Shown here: positions 34,343 to 45,780 of the stretch, piece after piece
Layout: each line of letters begins with the position of its first letter
Position numbering within the stretch: position 1 is the first letter of the stretch
NCBI GenBank assembly: GCA_051530055.1
Contig: CM121343.1
Span: 2,914,001-2,978,000, forward strand
DNA: 64,000 bases
Reading direction: 5' to 3'
Origin: Neoechinorhynchus agilis
Lineage: Eukaryota > Acanthocephala
The notes under the pieces: model-generated
Seen by the model: the letters and a program-made list of their open reading frames with translations, nothing else
Databases searched by the model: none
What the model was told of the DNA's origin: nothing
Program-made: the position numbers and the translations under genes

Positions 34343-35995
34343 GTTGATATAAACATTTTAATTGGGTGAGTTACAAAAAGTTTAATTGTTGCATGATAAT
34401 AATATCAAAGGAATCTGGTCGTGATCGTATCACAGGATTGAAGGTAGTTTGCAATTGACAAGATTAGGCATTAAACAAAAATGTTTATCCTTTAAGACAT
34501 GCATAGACTCGTATGGATTAAGTACTTTGATTTGGTACGAACATACGGTCATTTATTACGTTTCAATGATTCCTCAAAGAAACTATATGCATCCTTTAAT
34601 TTACAGTAATATCAACACAATTTTAAAGTGCTACTATCAGATGAGTGGAGCACCATAAAAAAATTCTGAAGATAAGTTTTTGAGGATTTCTATTAACTAG
34701 AAGATCATATTGAAATTTTATTCCGAAAAATCTATTGGAAACGTTACTTGCCCGCCAACTTTCGAGTTTTCATTTACCAAAATATTTTACGAGTTCACAT
34801 TGATCCCAGGTCCACGAGAACATACGAGTCCCAGAAATACTCGGATTAGTGTTTTAGAACATCCATTTATTCTTCAAATTTTAGTTATAGAAACGAACCA
34901 AATCCGCTGCCCGGGAGTCAGAAGTTTTGATCTTATCTGTGCAAAGCGCGTTTCTCTGCGCCTAAATCTATCCACCATTCTCACCACTTACTACAAAATC
35001 CTTTCCAAAAAGAAATTCCATGAAACCTTTAATGAGCTATAATACTCGTGGTAGTGCTCGACAAACCTTAACTTCTCCCTCGAGATAAGTTTAAAGCTTT
35101 TCTGTTCGACAAAAGATCTTAGGTAGTTGAACCTCCCCTTTACGTTCGTTACGGCCATTTTCCAGAATGAAATCCAATGCGAATTTCAGCAGTTTCGCTC
35201 ATTACCTTATAAATCGCACTGCCACTGAACAGACATGTAAATTCTACGATACTCAAAAAGAACGTCGCAAAATTGAATACAACTAAGCGTGACGCTGGAC
35301 CTTCGGCACTAAGTGATACCGCTCACTAACGCCATACAAAACCCACTTAAAGTCCAGCACCAAGTAATTTGCAGGTGAATAGCACGGATTCCTAAGACAA
35401 CCATCATATTAGCTACCTAAAAGCGGTTAACTAGGATTTAAAATCAAGCAAATCCGTCTCCCTGGGATCAAACCGAATGCCAAAACAGATCTGAATCTCA
35501 ACTCCCCCCGAATTCCCCCAAGACCTTCGACTTGGACACTTCTAAAATAAAGTAAGTCCTGAATAAATTATCGAGTTTCACGGATGAAACAAGTTCGTTG
35601 GATCCAGCGAGTTTGCTCCCGTTTTCCTCTGCAGTGCTTTTAAAGAGCATTTTAACGGTTGATTCGAGCCAATATTGGGCCATTGAAAGCGAGGACGGCA
35701 CAGGATTATATGTTCGAGAGTTAGTCATTTCATCCATGCGACAGCAGTCGTTTAAATTCCTAATTCGATCCGCTTGCGTTAGAGGAAAGGTCCAGTTTCG
35801 TTTAATCCCGCTTTGTTCAAATTGAGAGTCGGTGAGACAACTGTTACTCGGTAGATATTCGAATCGGTTCGTAAATAGGGTTGAAAGCCCGCCTGAGTAG
35901 ATTTAAAAAGTTTAAGAATCGTTTACCCTTCAATTGAACGTAAATCTACTAATCGGAAAAATTAATATTATTTTCTCTTTCCTTGCTCATTTTGT
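34343..35995. other. Spacer, no supported gene
   Basis: The frames 34710-35042 (plus) and 35498-35737/35598-35825 (opposite strands over the same bases) have no recognisable domain. No tandem repeat. Confidence 0.4.
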
Positions 35996-35999
35996 TTAA

Positions 36000-37295
36000 A
36001 TACAATGTAAGAAAATACCGTTTTGAAATCATGCTTAAAGTGAATAAAATCTATTTTATGAACGGACTCATTTGCACCGTGATTATCTAGATATTGCGAA
36101 TTTAATTCGAAAATATTTCGAATCATTTGAGTGTTTTGGTGCCAAACTGTGCCCTAAAAATAGCAAATAAAAACTATTTTATGAACGGACTCATTTGCAC
36201 CGTGATTATGTAGATATCGCGAATTTAATTTGCAAATATTTCGAAACATTTGAGTGCTTTGGTGCCAAGCTGTGGCCGGAAAAATTAATGTTGTTTTCTC
36301 TTTCCTTGCCCATTTTGTAAAGTGAAAAAAACCATTTTTTGAACGGACTCATTTGTACCGTGATTATGTAGATATCGCGAATTTAATTCGAAAATATTTC
36401 GAAATATTTGAGTAGTTTGGTGCCAAACTGTGCCCGGAAAAATAGTAAATAAATACTTTTTTGAACGGCCTCATTTGCACCGTGATTATGTAGGTATCGC
36501 GAATTTAATTCGCAGACATTTCGAAACATTTGAGTGCTTTGGTGCCAAACTGTGTCCGGAAAATAGTAAATAAAAACTATTTTTTGAACGGACTCATTTG
36601 TACCGTTATTATGTAGATATCGCGAATTTAATTCGAAAATATTTCGAAACATTTGAGTGCTTTGGTGCCAAACTGTGCCCAGAAAATAGTAAATAAAAAC
36701 TATTTTTTGAACGGACTCATTTGCACCGTGATTATGTAGATATCGCGAATTTAATTCGAAAATATTTCGAAACATTTGAGTGCTTTGGTTCCAAACTGTG
36801 CCCTGAAAATAGTAAATAAAAACTATTTTATGAACGGACTCATTTGCACCGTGATTATGTAGATATCGCGAATTTAATTCGCAGACATTTCGAAATATTT
36901 GAGTAGTTTGGTGCCAAACTGTGTCCGGGAAATAGAAAATAAAAACTATTTTATGAACGGACTCATTTGTACCGTTATTATGTGGATATCGCTAATTTAA
37001 TTCGCAAATATTTCGAAACATTTGAGTGCTTTGGTTCCAAACTGTGCCCTGAAAATAGTAAATAAAAACAAATAGTAAATAAAAACTATTTTTTGAACGG
37101 ACTCATTTGTACCGTTATTATGTAGACATCGCGAATTAAATTCGAAAATATTTCGAAACATTTGAGTGCTTTGGTGCCAAACTGTGCCCTGAAAATAGTA
37201 AATAAAAACTATTTTTTGAACGGACTCATTTGTACCGTTATTATGTGGATATCGCGAATTTAATTCGCAGATATTTCGAAACATTTGTGTGCTTT
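36000..37295. repeat. Satellite array, about 122-126-bp unit
   Basis: GAACGGACTCATTTG recurs at about 36061, 36183, 36341, 36588, 36710, 36832, 36957, 37096 and 37219, plus a variant at 36462. Spacing is mostly 121-126 bp, with a few longer units where a GGAAAAATTAATGTTGTTTTC or an extra AAATAGTAAATAAAAAC segment is inserted. The long minus-strand frames here (36383-36775, 36997-37284) are repeat read-through. Confidence 0.9.
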
Positions 37296-38160
37296 AATGG
37301 TAGCCTATAAGGATTTTCGTTTTTGATTTCAAAAAAGTTCTACTTTCTCCATGTCATTTTTAATATTCGAGCATCACACTTCTCAACTAAAGTGTGCCCG
37401 GTACATACTTCTTGAAATTAAAATTAATAATCTTACTTGTTTTTTTATATTTTTTTCTGTCATTTCAAGTCTTTTGAGTTGTATTTGTTCCGATCCTCCA
37501 TTTGGCTTTGATGTAAAAATCCAGCGTGGGATTATTGTTCTATAATTAAATTTCATCTCTTGAGGTTTTCATAACCTCTTTACGGACCACCAAATAAATC
37601 GGCATTCTTGGGCACAAAAAGTACATTCACTTTCAGAAGCCTGATTTCTTTTAAGAACAAAAGAGAGTTGATTTAAAGGCTTAAAATTGACGGACTGTTT
37701 AGTCTTGAAATAATTCGTTTAGCGAAAGTAATTGAAAAAAAACTGGGATCTAAGAGGTCTTCAACGCGACGGAATGATGATTGCTGTTCAGCTCAAGAGC
37801 GTTAAAGTGAATAATAATGGTCTATAGATTAAAGATAGCTGAATGGTGGCATTCAGTAAAGTCTTTAAATTGCGGGGTAAAATAAAATTGTCAATAATGA
37901 CAGGAGCACGCAAAAAATGAATCTATGAATAGAAGCGTGCCATGTTCGTTTTTTATCATTACAGAAATTTGTGTTGTCATAACGAAAAGGCGCGGGATTT
38001 ACCAAGTGATTATGTGTACTCAATCATTATATGGATTACCTGTGGCATAAAGATTCACGGCGTTTTTCCGTATTCGTCTGTGATTTGGAACTATTATCGA
38101 TTTTAATCATTAGACGTTATTTCACATGGAAACAAAGTGTGATCAATCTGCAAATTGTTA
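37296..38160. other. AT-rich spacer
   Basis: No domain-bearing frame or repeat is seen. Confidence 0.4.
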
Positions 38161-38161
38161 T

Positions 38162-38822
38162 TTGGAATTATTATGGTTAGAAGTCTACATCCGCGGTAAA
38201 TGATCTTTTTTCGATTAAAGACGTTCTGCGAACCTCACCGTGGGTTCATCATCAGTTTGCTTGTTAGCAATCCATGAACGATTCGTCCCAGAGAAGGCAT
38301 TTGCCTTCTATCCACTGGTACTGTCCAGTCTACGGAGGCCATCGAGTCCGCAAACATTGCTCGGCTCAGGATGTTGGGCACTTTTAAGAGTATTAAGAGC
38401 ACGACTACGAGAATTGCGTTCATTTCTTAGTGTTTTACTTTCCGCCGGCTGATTGCTGATAAGGGCAGAGTGTTTCGACGCGAAAGGGAACGAAATAATT
38501 GCGATTCTCAACAACAGCCATTGTTGATCCAAGTATCGAGGTTCTTCTTTCGAAATAAAGTAGAACGTCGTTTATGAGGGTCCTAGATTTTAGTTTGATG
38601 TTAACATCAATTTTACCTCTTGCACAACCCAACGATTTCGGTCAGGGAAGTGTTCAATGTAAATGAGTTTGTACGAATCCCTCTGGATCCTTAGATTTTG
38701 AACCCTTTGACCACCTCGACACTTATCGATGATGATGAACCCACGATGAGGTTCGCAGAACGTCTTTAATCGAAAAAAGATCATTTCCCGCGGATGTAGA
38801 CTTCTAACCGTAATAATTCCTT
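38162..38822. mobile_element. Foldback family 2, copy 1, with retrotransposon insert
   Basis: Arms of about 90 bp (38164-38260 and 38735-38822; GGTTAGAAGTCTACATCCGC outermost, TCACCGTGGGTTCATCATC innermost) flank about 475 bp containing a LINE C-terminal fragment. Shorter copies of the family lie at 39133-39280 and 39713-39911. Confidence 0.75.
38235..38560 (-). mobile_element. LINE C-terminal fragment, rearranged
   Basis: The minus strand shows NRNYFVPFRVETL upstream of RNSRSRALNTLKSAQHPEP and LNAILVV in another frame. In related fragments (10.9 kb, 13.8 kb) the RH-x-x-LNAIL block comes before the YFVPF block, so the order is swapped here. Confidence 0.5.
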
Positions 38823-39132
38823 TGCACATTCCCCGGTACCTCCTCGCACATATAGACATTTTCAAATTGTTATTTCCCTTATAGGAATGTAGTGCTTTTA
38901 CCAATCGATAATTGTTTTAAATCTGGACTTTTGATGGACTCCTCGTTATTTGCGAACGACTCAGTTGAGCATAAAATCCTGGTTACAAATCGTTCGCCAG
39001 CATTGCATCTTGTACCAACATTCAGTAATGCTCTGTCAATTTCAAATATTCGAAACGCGAACGAAAAAACGGATTTTCTTATCAAATCGTATAAAAACAC
39101 CCACCATCGTTAATAAAATATTGTTAGTTCCT

Positions 39133-39280
39133 GAATTATTATGGTTAGAAGTCTACATTCGCGGTATTCTGAAATACAAGTGGATAAGTGATGATGAACC
39201 CACGGTGAGGTTCGCAGAACGTTTTTAATCGAAAAAAGATCATTTTCCGCGGATGTAGACTTCTAACCATAATAATTCCA
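39133..39280. mobile_element. Foldback family 2, copy 2
   Basis: Short left arm (GAATTATTATGGTTAGAAGTCTAC) and full right arm ending GTAGACTTCTAACCATAATAATTCC. The left arm is truncated after about 35 bp. Confidence 0.75.
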
Positions 39281-39712
39281 ATTGCTTATTTGAGTTTTGT
39301 AGATGTAAAAGTGTGGAAATTCGAATAAAGGCATAATATGTGCCGGTAAATCGTATTTTTAGATCCATGTTTTTATATGGCCGAAAATTTGAACCGATTT
39401 ATTAGTTCCGAAATATCCAATTCAATTAATAAATTAATTCAAAAGTGTTATTTAGGTATTTACGAAATAACCTTAAATCGACCATATTCATGTCTTAGCT
39501 CGCAAAGTAGCGATTTTTTTGATTTGGCCGTATCTTATTATTATTTCTATTCATCGGTAATTCGTTAAAGTTAAGGCAATATCAGTCATTAATTCTATCG
39601 AGAAAAATAAATCTTTATTTTGAACGAGGGAAACCTGGAAATCGAGAACATCACCCGGATTAGGCGATACGACAGGCTTATAAGAAGCCCAATCGATCGA
39701 AAACCTCATTTG

Positions 39713-39911
39713 AATTATGGTTAGAAGTCTACATCCGCGGTAAATGATCTTTCTTCGATTAAAAACGTTCTGCGAACCTCACCGTGGGTTCATCATCAGT
39801 TCTAAAATACAAGTGGATAAGTGATGATGAATCCGGATGAGGTTCGCAGAACGTTTTTAATCAAAAAAGATCATTTACCGCGGGTGAAGACTTCTAACAA
39901 CAATAATTCCA
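39713..39911. mobile_element. Foldback family 2, copy 3
   Basis: Two arms of about 85 bp around TTCTAAAATACAAGTGGATAAG. The loop sequence is shared with copy 2, so copies 2 and 3 represent the compact form of the element. Confidence 0.75.
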
Positions 39912-40066
39912 ATCACATTCCCCGGTACCTAACGCATTTCTTTTGTTAGTCTCCCAACGCAATAAAAGCTATTTCTTGAAATTTTTTAATCGCAACTTTC
40001 CTTTCCGGTCAACCACAAGAATTATTAGACTCATTATTTTTTGAAATCCTACTCCTTAACTTTTAG

Positions 40067-41305
40067 ATGGATATCAGCAACAAGAATGAGTCCAAGAGGA
40101 TATTTTCCAATGATGATAAAAGTGATGGTAGTGTGGTCGACCCCGAATTAACGACGACTTCTCCTCATGAATCATTGAACGATAGTGTTCTAACTACGTC
40201 GAAATCACCAGATATTGACATGAAAATGAAGGATAAATCGTCTCAGGAACCTGACCCGCCATTGTATTCGATTGAAGCTGGTGTCGTAAATCTTGGTCGG
40301 ACATGTTGGTTGAGTGCCATATTTCAAACTTTTTTTCATATTCCCGTATTCATGTGTGCAGCGCGTTCATTTGACCTGAAGTGTGAAAGGGAATTCGCAA
40401 ACGTTACGGGAATGTCACAGAGAAAACCGAAAGGTACAAATGCTTCAAAACGAGTCGATAGAACCCATTCGAATTCGTCGCTAGTGGAGTTGCTCGAGTT
40501 GATAGAAAGAAGGAGGGAACGACCGGAATCACTCTTATGCCCAAGAAAGTTCTTTTACGCCTTTAATCGAGCCTATCCAAACTTTGATATTGATATGGAT
40601 GAGGACGCCCATGAATTTTACCTAAGCCTAATTGGAGCGACTCTGCTTAGCTCCAAGATGGATATCGATCAGCCAATGTCATCAATCGAGTCGTTGTTCC
40701 GGGGGAAAATGCGAAATGAGCGCGTTTGTCAAACTTGTTTTAATGAGACAACAGAATACCAGCCATTCTATAGCATATCTCTTGGATTTAGGGAAGAGTT
40801 GGTTGGTCAAGCGGTGGGGATGAAAGTGTGCTCGCAGAAACAAATTCAAGTTTCCCTAAAGGATATGCTCAATGACTTTTGCGAAACTACACATATAGAA
40901 GGTTGCTGTCCATGTGGAGGCGTTCGTTCTAACAGAGTTACGATCACCGAATGTCCGACGATCCTTTGCATGCATATAAAGAGATTTTCGTGGCAGGTTG
41001 AGACGAAAAAATTCAAAAAGTTGAGATTTAGTCTTAAATACGATCACATGCTTGACATGGAGCCATTTACGAGAACAGACAATTCATTGAGCGATAACAA
41101 CAAACCATTGTTTTATGAGCTCCAGTCAGTCATTGTTCACAAAGGTCAACATCTATCAAATGGCCATTACCATGCGATCTGTAGATATTCCGCTGGTTCA
41201 CAAACATTTTACGACTACGACGATAAAAACGGAAACATGTTCCTTAAATCAAAAAACCCTTTCGACGGGCAGGCATACATTTTATTCTACACAAATAACA
41301 AATAA
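40067..41305 (+). CDS. Ubiquitin-specific protease (C19), single exon
   Basis: 412 residues. The Cys box NLGRTCWLSAIFQTF carries the catalytic Cys80, and the His box GHYHAICR carries His367, followed by YDYDDKNG for the third catalytic position. A DAHEFYLSL motif (residues about 184-192) corresponds to the usual D-A-x-E-F segment. CxxC pairs (CQTC, CPCGG) form the zinc-ribbon of the fingers subdomain, and the LCMHIKRF motif is intact. The N-terminal 65 residues are Ser/Asp-rich and disordered-looking. All catalytic features are present, so an active deubiquitinase of ubiquitin conjugates is expected; the subfamily is not resolved. The CTTTTAG acceptor directly before the ATG suggests trans-splicing or a 5'UTR intron. 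Confidence 0.93.
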   Translation: MDISNKNESKRIFSNDDKSDGSVVDPELTTTSPHESLNDSVLTTSKSPDIDMKMKDKSSQEPDPPLYSIEAGVVNLGRTCWLSAIFQTFFHIPVFMCAARSFDLKCEREFANVTGMSQRKPKGTNASKRVDRTHSNSSLVELLELIERRRERPESLLCPRKFFYAFNRAYPNFDIDMDEDAHEFYLSLIGATLLSSKMDIDQPMSSIESLFRGKMRNERVCQTCFNETTEYQPFYSISLGFREELVGQAVGMKVCSQKQIQVSLKDMLNDFCETTHIEGCCPCGGVRSNRVTITECPTILCMHIKRFSWQVETKKFKKLRFSLKYDHMLDMEPFTRTDNSLSDNNKPLFYELQSVIVHKGQHLSNGHYHAICRYSAGSQTFYDYDDKNGNMFLKSKNPFDGQAYILFYTNNK

Positions 41306-41525
41306 AATGGTTTGTTGGTACTTAGTTTTATACGATATTAAAAAATAAATGCATCTTCCACTATGTGTATTAGTGAACACAATTATCGTTCCTCATCAGT
41401 ACAACAATCAATTAAACTCAATAATATTTTGGAAGCATAGAGTTGAACGACAGGGCAAGATGAAACAGAATACGACTTATGCGTTTTATACTACGTTCCA
41501 AAGCGTTTAAATGGGACAAAAGTTG
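41306..41525. other. 3' flank of the protease gene
   Basis: Short AT-rich spacer with AATAAA at about 41344. No gene. Confidence 0.4.
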
Positions 41526-42907
41526 ATGAAATCTTCATTGCGAATTTTCAAGGCCCAAGCCTCCTTTCAGGCATTGAAAAATGGATGAGGTTACCTTAGT
41601 TGGTAGCTTTGACTGTGGACAAAATCCACCCCTTCAGATATTGTTTGAAAGTGTTTACGACGTTGGATCGTTCGGAACCGCTCAACAAGAACATTTTTAT
41701 CAGTTTTTACGCAGGATCACATTCGCGTGGAAGGATATTCTTGTTGAACGGATCAAACCCCGAGACGTATTTATGTTATTTAATTTTCAGTGGCGAATTG
41801 TTACACACTCGAGCTTTATTATTGAAATCTTCATTGCGAATTTTCAAGGCTTCAGCCTCCTTTCAGGCATCGAAAAATGGATGTGGTGAGGTTACCTTAG
41901 TTGGTAGCTTTGACTGTGGACAAAATCCACCTCTTCAGATATTGTTTGAAAGTGTTTACGACGTTGGATCGTTCGGAACCGCTCAACAAGAACATTTTTA
42001 TCAGTTTTTACGCAGGATCACATTCGCGTGGAAGGATATTCTTGTTGAACGGATCAAACCCCGAGACGTATTTATGTTATTTAATTTTCAGTGGCGAATT
42101 GTTACACACTCGAGCTTTATTATTGAAATCTTCATTGCGAATTTTCAAGGCTTCAGCCTCCTTTCAGGCATCGAAAAATGGATGTGGTGAGGTTACCTTA
42201 GTTGGTAGCTTTGACTGTGGACAAAATCCACCTCTTCAGATATTGTTTGAAAGTGTTTACGACGTTGGATCGTTCGGAACCGCTCAACAAGAACATTTTT
42301 ATCAGTTTTTACGCAGGATCACATTCGCGTGGAAGGATATTCTTGTTGAACGGATCAAACCCCGAGACGTATTTATGTTATTTAATTTTCAGTGGCGAAT
42401 TGTTACACACTCGAGCTTTATTATTGAAATCTTCATTGCGAATTTTCAAGGCTTCAGCCTCCTTTCAGGCATCGAAAAATGGATGTGGTGAGGTTACCTT
42501 AGTTGGTAGCTTTGACTGTGGACAAAATCCACCTCTTCAGATATTGTTTGAAAGTGTTTACGACGTTGGATCGTTCGGAACCGCTCAACAAGAACATTTT
42601 TATCAGTTTTTACGCAGGATCACATTCGCGTGGAAGGATATTCTTGTTGAACGGATCAAACCCCGAGACGTATTTATGTTATTTAATTTTCAGTGGCGAA
42701 TTGTTACACACTCGAGCTTTATTATTGAAATCTTCATTGCGAATTTTCAAGGCTTCAGCCTCCTTTCAGGCATCGAAAAATGGATGTGGTGAGGTTACCT
42801 TAGTTGGTAGCTTTGACTGTGGACAAAATCCACCTCTTCAGATATTGTTTGAAAGTGTTTACGACGTTGGATCGTTCGGAACCGCTCAACAAGAACATTT
42901 TTATCAG
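41526..42907. repeat. 301-bp tandem array, nearly identical units
   Basis: The unit GGTTACCTTAGTTGGTAGC ... AAAATGGATGTGGTGA repeats every 301 bp (41591, 41890, 42191, 42492, 42793). There are three full units identical as far as I can compare by eye, one with a single change (C for T at about 41630) and diverged or partial units at the ends. Since 301 is one more than a multiple of three, each copy shifts the frame, so the 196-aa frames simply read through two units. The array stops exactly where the foldback MITE at 42907 begins. Confidence 0.95.
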
Positions 42908-43056
42908 TGTTTGTTTATGGCGGAAAAGTTGAAGGAATTTTTTTATTAAATCTGATATTTCGGAACCACAATATCATGCCTTTATCAAGGTTATTTTTCA
43001 AAGGAAAATACAAGTGAAAAAAGAACCTCGATAAAAAATTCCGCCATACACAAACA
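42907..43056. mobile_element. Foldback MITE, family 1 copy 2
   Basis: The ends GTGTTTGTTTATGGCGGAAAA and TTCCGCCATACACAAAC are inverted. The core has TCTGATATTTCGGAA and CCTTTATCAAGG as in copies at 10666 and 51213. Confidence 0.75.
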
Positions 43057-44149
43057 TCAATAATTTAATCTTCAAACAGTTTTATGTGGCAATATTTTAG
43101 GTTGAGATGAAGCTGTGCCGGAAGCTGCTAAAGAAAATCCGCGTACTCGACACTGGTTTTTTGTAAAATATCGTTACCAAGTGGTTGGCGATCGTGCAGG
43201 AGGAGGTTCAAGATTATTTATCATCTGAAAAATCGGTATAATGTATAACAAATTCGCGAATCTAAGTCTTAAAATCAAAGATCTGAACCGAACTTGGTCA
43301 ACCAACTAAGACATGACCTTTGAGAGTTGCAAACATGGAAAAAGGTAATGCAAAATCTAATTCAGATTAAAAATCTACGATTAGATTAATTTCTAGCATG
43401 TAAAGAATAATCGGATAAAACACATTGTCGATTGGTCAACGAAGCGGTTAAGAATCACGATCTGTCAAGATCTTTCTTGCCTCGGTTTTTAGCTTTTTTA
43501 TGATTAGAAGGAACTTGTTTCTTTGCCGAAGCTCATTTCCATTACAAAGTAAAAAAGATTTATCGATTCTCGTTGTTACTGGTCAATAAAGTTTTCGTTA
43601 ATTTGGCTAAAAATTATAACGAAAATCAGGCGAATTCGCTATCAAATATTGTGATGAACAACAGTGAAACCCTTTTTTCTACCGATGGCGTTCAACAAAA
43701 TGCATTGAAATTTCGTGTAACTTTTATACAGGGATCAAATAACTCGAATGAAGGATCCGCATAGAACTTAAGAACCTTTAAAAGTTGAACAAGGCGTGAA
43801 ACGTAATAAAAAATACGTTTCTATCGATAGGTTGCTTCAAAAGGAATTGTAATTTTAAAGAATTCGGTCAAATATTGGACGAGCCTCGTTTGTTTGAAAC
43901 ACATTTATGCCACTATTAAACCGTGGCTTAAGCATTTCCGAGTAATTTTTATTCTGATCGAGTAGAGACAAAATAGTTCTTTTGTTCTCTCTTCTTACGA
44001 ACGATAAAGATGACAATGCCATAATTGGATCAGCATTGCCTAACGCCCGCCTGCATTGCCCATTTCAGCAATAAAAAACGGCAAATCTTATGGACCGTTT
44101 GAATCAGGCCTAGATCCAAAACCCTGAAATTTCGCCGTATTGATTTAAG
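43057..44149. other. Spacer upstream of the Ig-protein gene
   Basis: The frame 43573-43764 (63 residues, Asn-rich) lacks an ATG at a plausible place and shows no domain. No gene is supported. Confidence 0.4.
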
Positions 44150-44616
44150 ATGAACATTCATGACCTTTTGAAACTCCTGTGGTGTGGATACTTCGTAATG
44201 ACAACCACATCGCAAGTTCATTGGGAGCCTGTGATGATTGAACATCCCACCGATAAAGTGGTTCGAAATCCCGGCGATACGGTAATATTGAAATGTAGGG
44301 TCTTAAATAGGCAAAGTGAAGTAGTTTGGTGCCTCAATCGGTTCTGCAGCTTTGGGCGTCAAGGAACCAATCATTATCCATACAAGAGGCAGTTTAAACT
44401 CACAGAAGACGGTAAACGATCGGTAATTGTTGACGATTCAAAAGGTACGATTGCAACACCGTTAGTTTTCGAGTAATCCTTAACTAAAAGGTCAATTCGA
44501 TCTAATGATCACTAATTTCTCAAGTGACGATGAAGGCGAATACCAATGCCAGCTACTAAAAACAGCGAGGCACAATGCAATCATCTCTAACACAGCCCTC
44601 GTGGTTCTTCTTAACC
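44150..44616 (+). CDS. 5' end of a kirre/SYG-1/nephrin-type Ig cell-adhesion protein (partial)
   Basis: Exons 44150-44411 and 44491-44616 join across a 79-bp intron, giving 129 residues up to a GTAAGT donor at 44617. An AG acceptor directly precedes the ATG. The protein begins with a hydrophobic leader (LLKLLWCGYFVM), then one Ig domain with the disulfide pair in VILKCRV and EYQCQ, the core Trp in EVVWCLN, and the D-x-G-x-Y-x-C motif (SSDDEGEYQC). The CRVLN-x-Q...W context and GQFDLMI are typical of the first Ig of kirre/SYG-1 family synaptic and myoblast adhesion receptors. No further exon is recognised before the palindromic array at 44.76 kb, so the gene either has a large intron or is truncated. 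Confidence 0.75.
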
Positions 44617-44759
44617 GTAAGTCTAGAATCTTTGAATCTGTATTCAAAACTTGACTTCGCATGCCGGCAAAAAAGTTAATTCTATCGCTTTTTAAATTTG
44701 GTTCTGACAAATCGGTACATTTTTTACCGAATAAAGATCTAAAGATTTTCAACACAAAG

Positions 44760-45780
44760 AAAATATCTTTCGTCTGGATAGCCCGATACATTTTATTCTC
44801 TAAGTGTTGATAATTTTAGTGCTTTATCACTTGATTCCCTGAAACATACGGTTAAGAGTTTTGTACGAATCCTCCCGGATTCTCAGATTCCTCCCGAGGA
44901 GATGGGAATCATCAATAAGTTTCATACTCCCTCCATCGGGATATTTCGTCCCCTTTGGTTGTGAGTCATCGGCGACCTTAGGAAACTCACGAGTACTACC
45001 CCCTCGGGAGGTATCTGAGGATCCGGGGAATCAAGTGATTAAACAATAAAATGCACCGGACTATCCAGACGCAAAATATTTTCTTTGTTTTTTAGTGTTG
45101 TGGCCATCATTACACGGCTGATAATTTTATTGCTTGAGCATCAGAGAAGTGATTGAATCACTTGATTCCCTGAAATATACGGTTAAGAGTTTTGTGCTCA
45201 GTACTCCGGATCCTAAGATTCCTCCCGAGGAGGTAGGACTCGTGAGTTTCCTCCCTCCATCGGGATATTTCGTCCCCTTTGGTTGTGAGTCATCGGCGAC
45301 CTTAGGAAACTCACGAGTACTACCCCCTCGGGAGGTATCTGAGGATCCGGGGAATCAAGTGATTAAGCAATAAAATTATCAACACTTAGAGAATAAAATG
45401 TACCGGACTATCCAGACGTAAAATATTTTCTTTGTTTTTTAGTGTTGTGGCCATCATTACACGGCTGATAATTTTATTGCTTGAGCATCAGAGAAGTGAT
45501 TGAATCACTTGATTCCCTGAAATATACGGTTAAGAGTTTTGTACGAATCCTCCCGGATTCTCAGATTCCTCCCAAGGAAGTAGGACTCATCAGTTAGTTT
45601 CCTGAAGTTGCCGATGACTCACAACCAAAAGGGACGAAATACCTCGATAAAGGGAGGAAACTCACTAATGATTACCACCTCCTCGGGATACAAAACTCTT
45701 AACCGTATGTTTCAGGGAATAAAGTGATTCAATCACTTCTCTGATGCTCAAAAAAACAAAGAAAATACTTTGCTTCAAAA
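44760..45780. repeat. Palindromic tandem array, copy 2 (inverted)
   Basis: About three units of roughly 300 bp, the reverse complement of the array at 26145-27700. They have the same CCTCCCGAGGAGGTAGGACT / CGAGTACTACCCCCTCGGGAG palindrome and TCCAGACG-AAAATATTTT joint. The repeated 62-79-aa frames (44861-45373) are read-through of the unit and not called. Confidence 0.85.

Noticed and set aside
35498-35825. Overlapping 75-79-aa frames on opposite strands
   Set aside because: No domain, splice support or acceptor before the ATG; mirror frames over the same bases are common by chance.
36383-37284. 130- and 95-aa minus-strand frames
   Set aside because: Read-through of the 122-126-bp satellite; the peptide simply repeats.
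41600-42949. Four overlapping 102-196-aa frames that look like a repeated protein
   Set aside because: The unit is 301 bp, so each copy shifts the frame; the long frames are chance read-through of a satellite with no start context, splice signal or domain.
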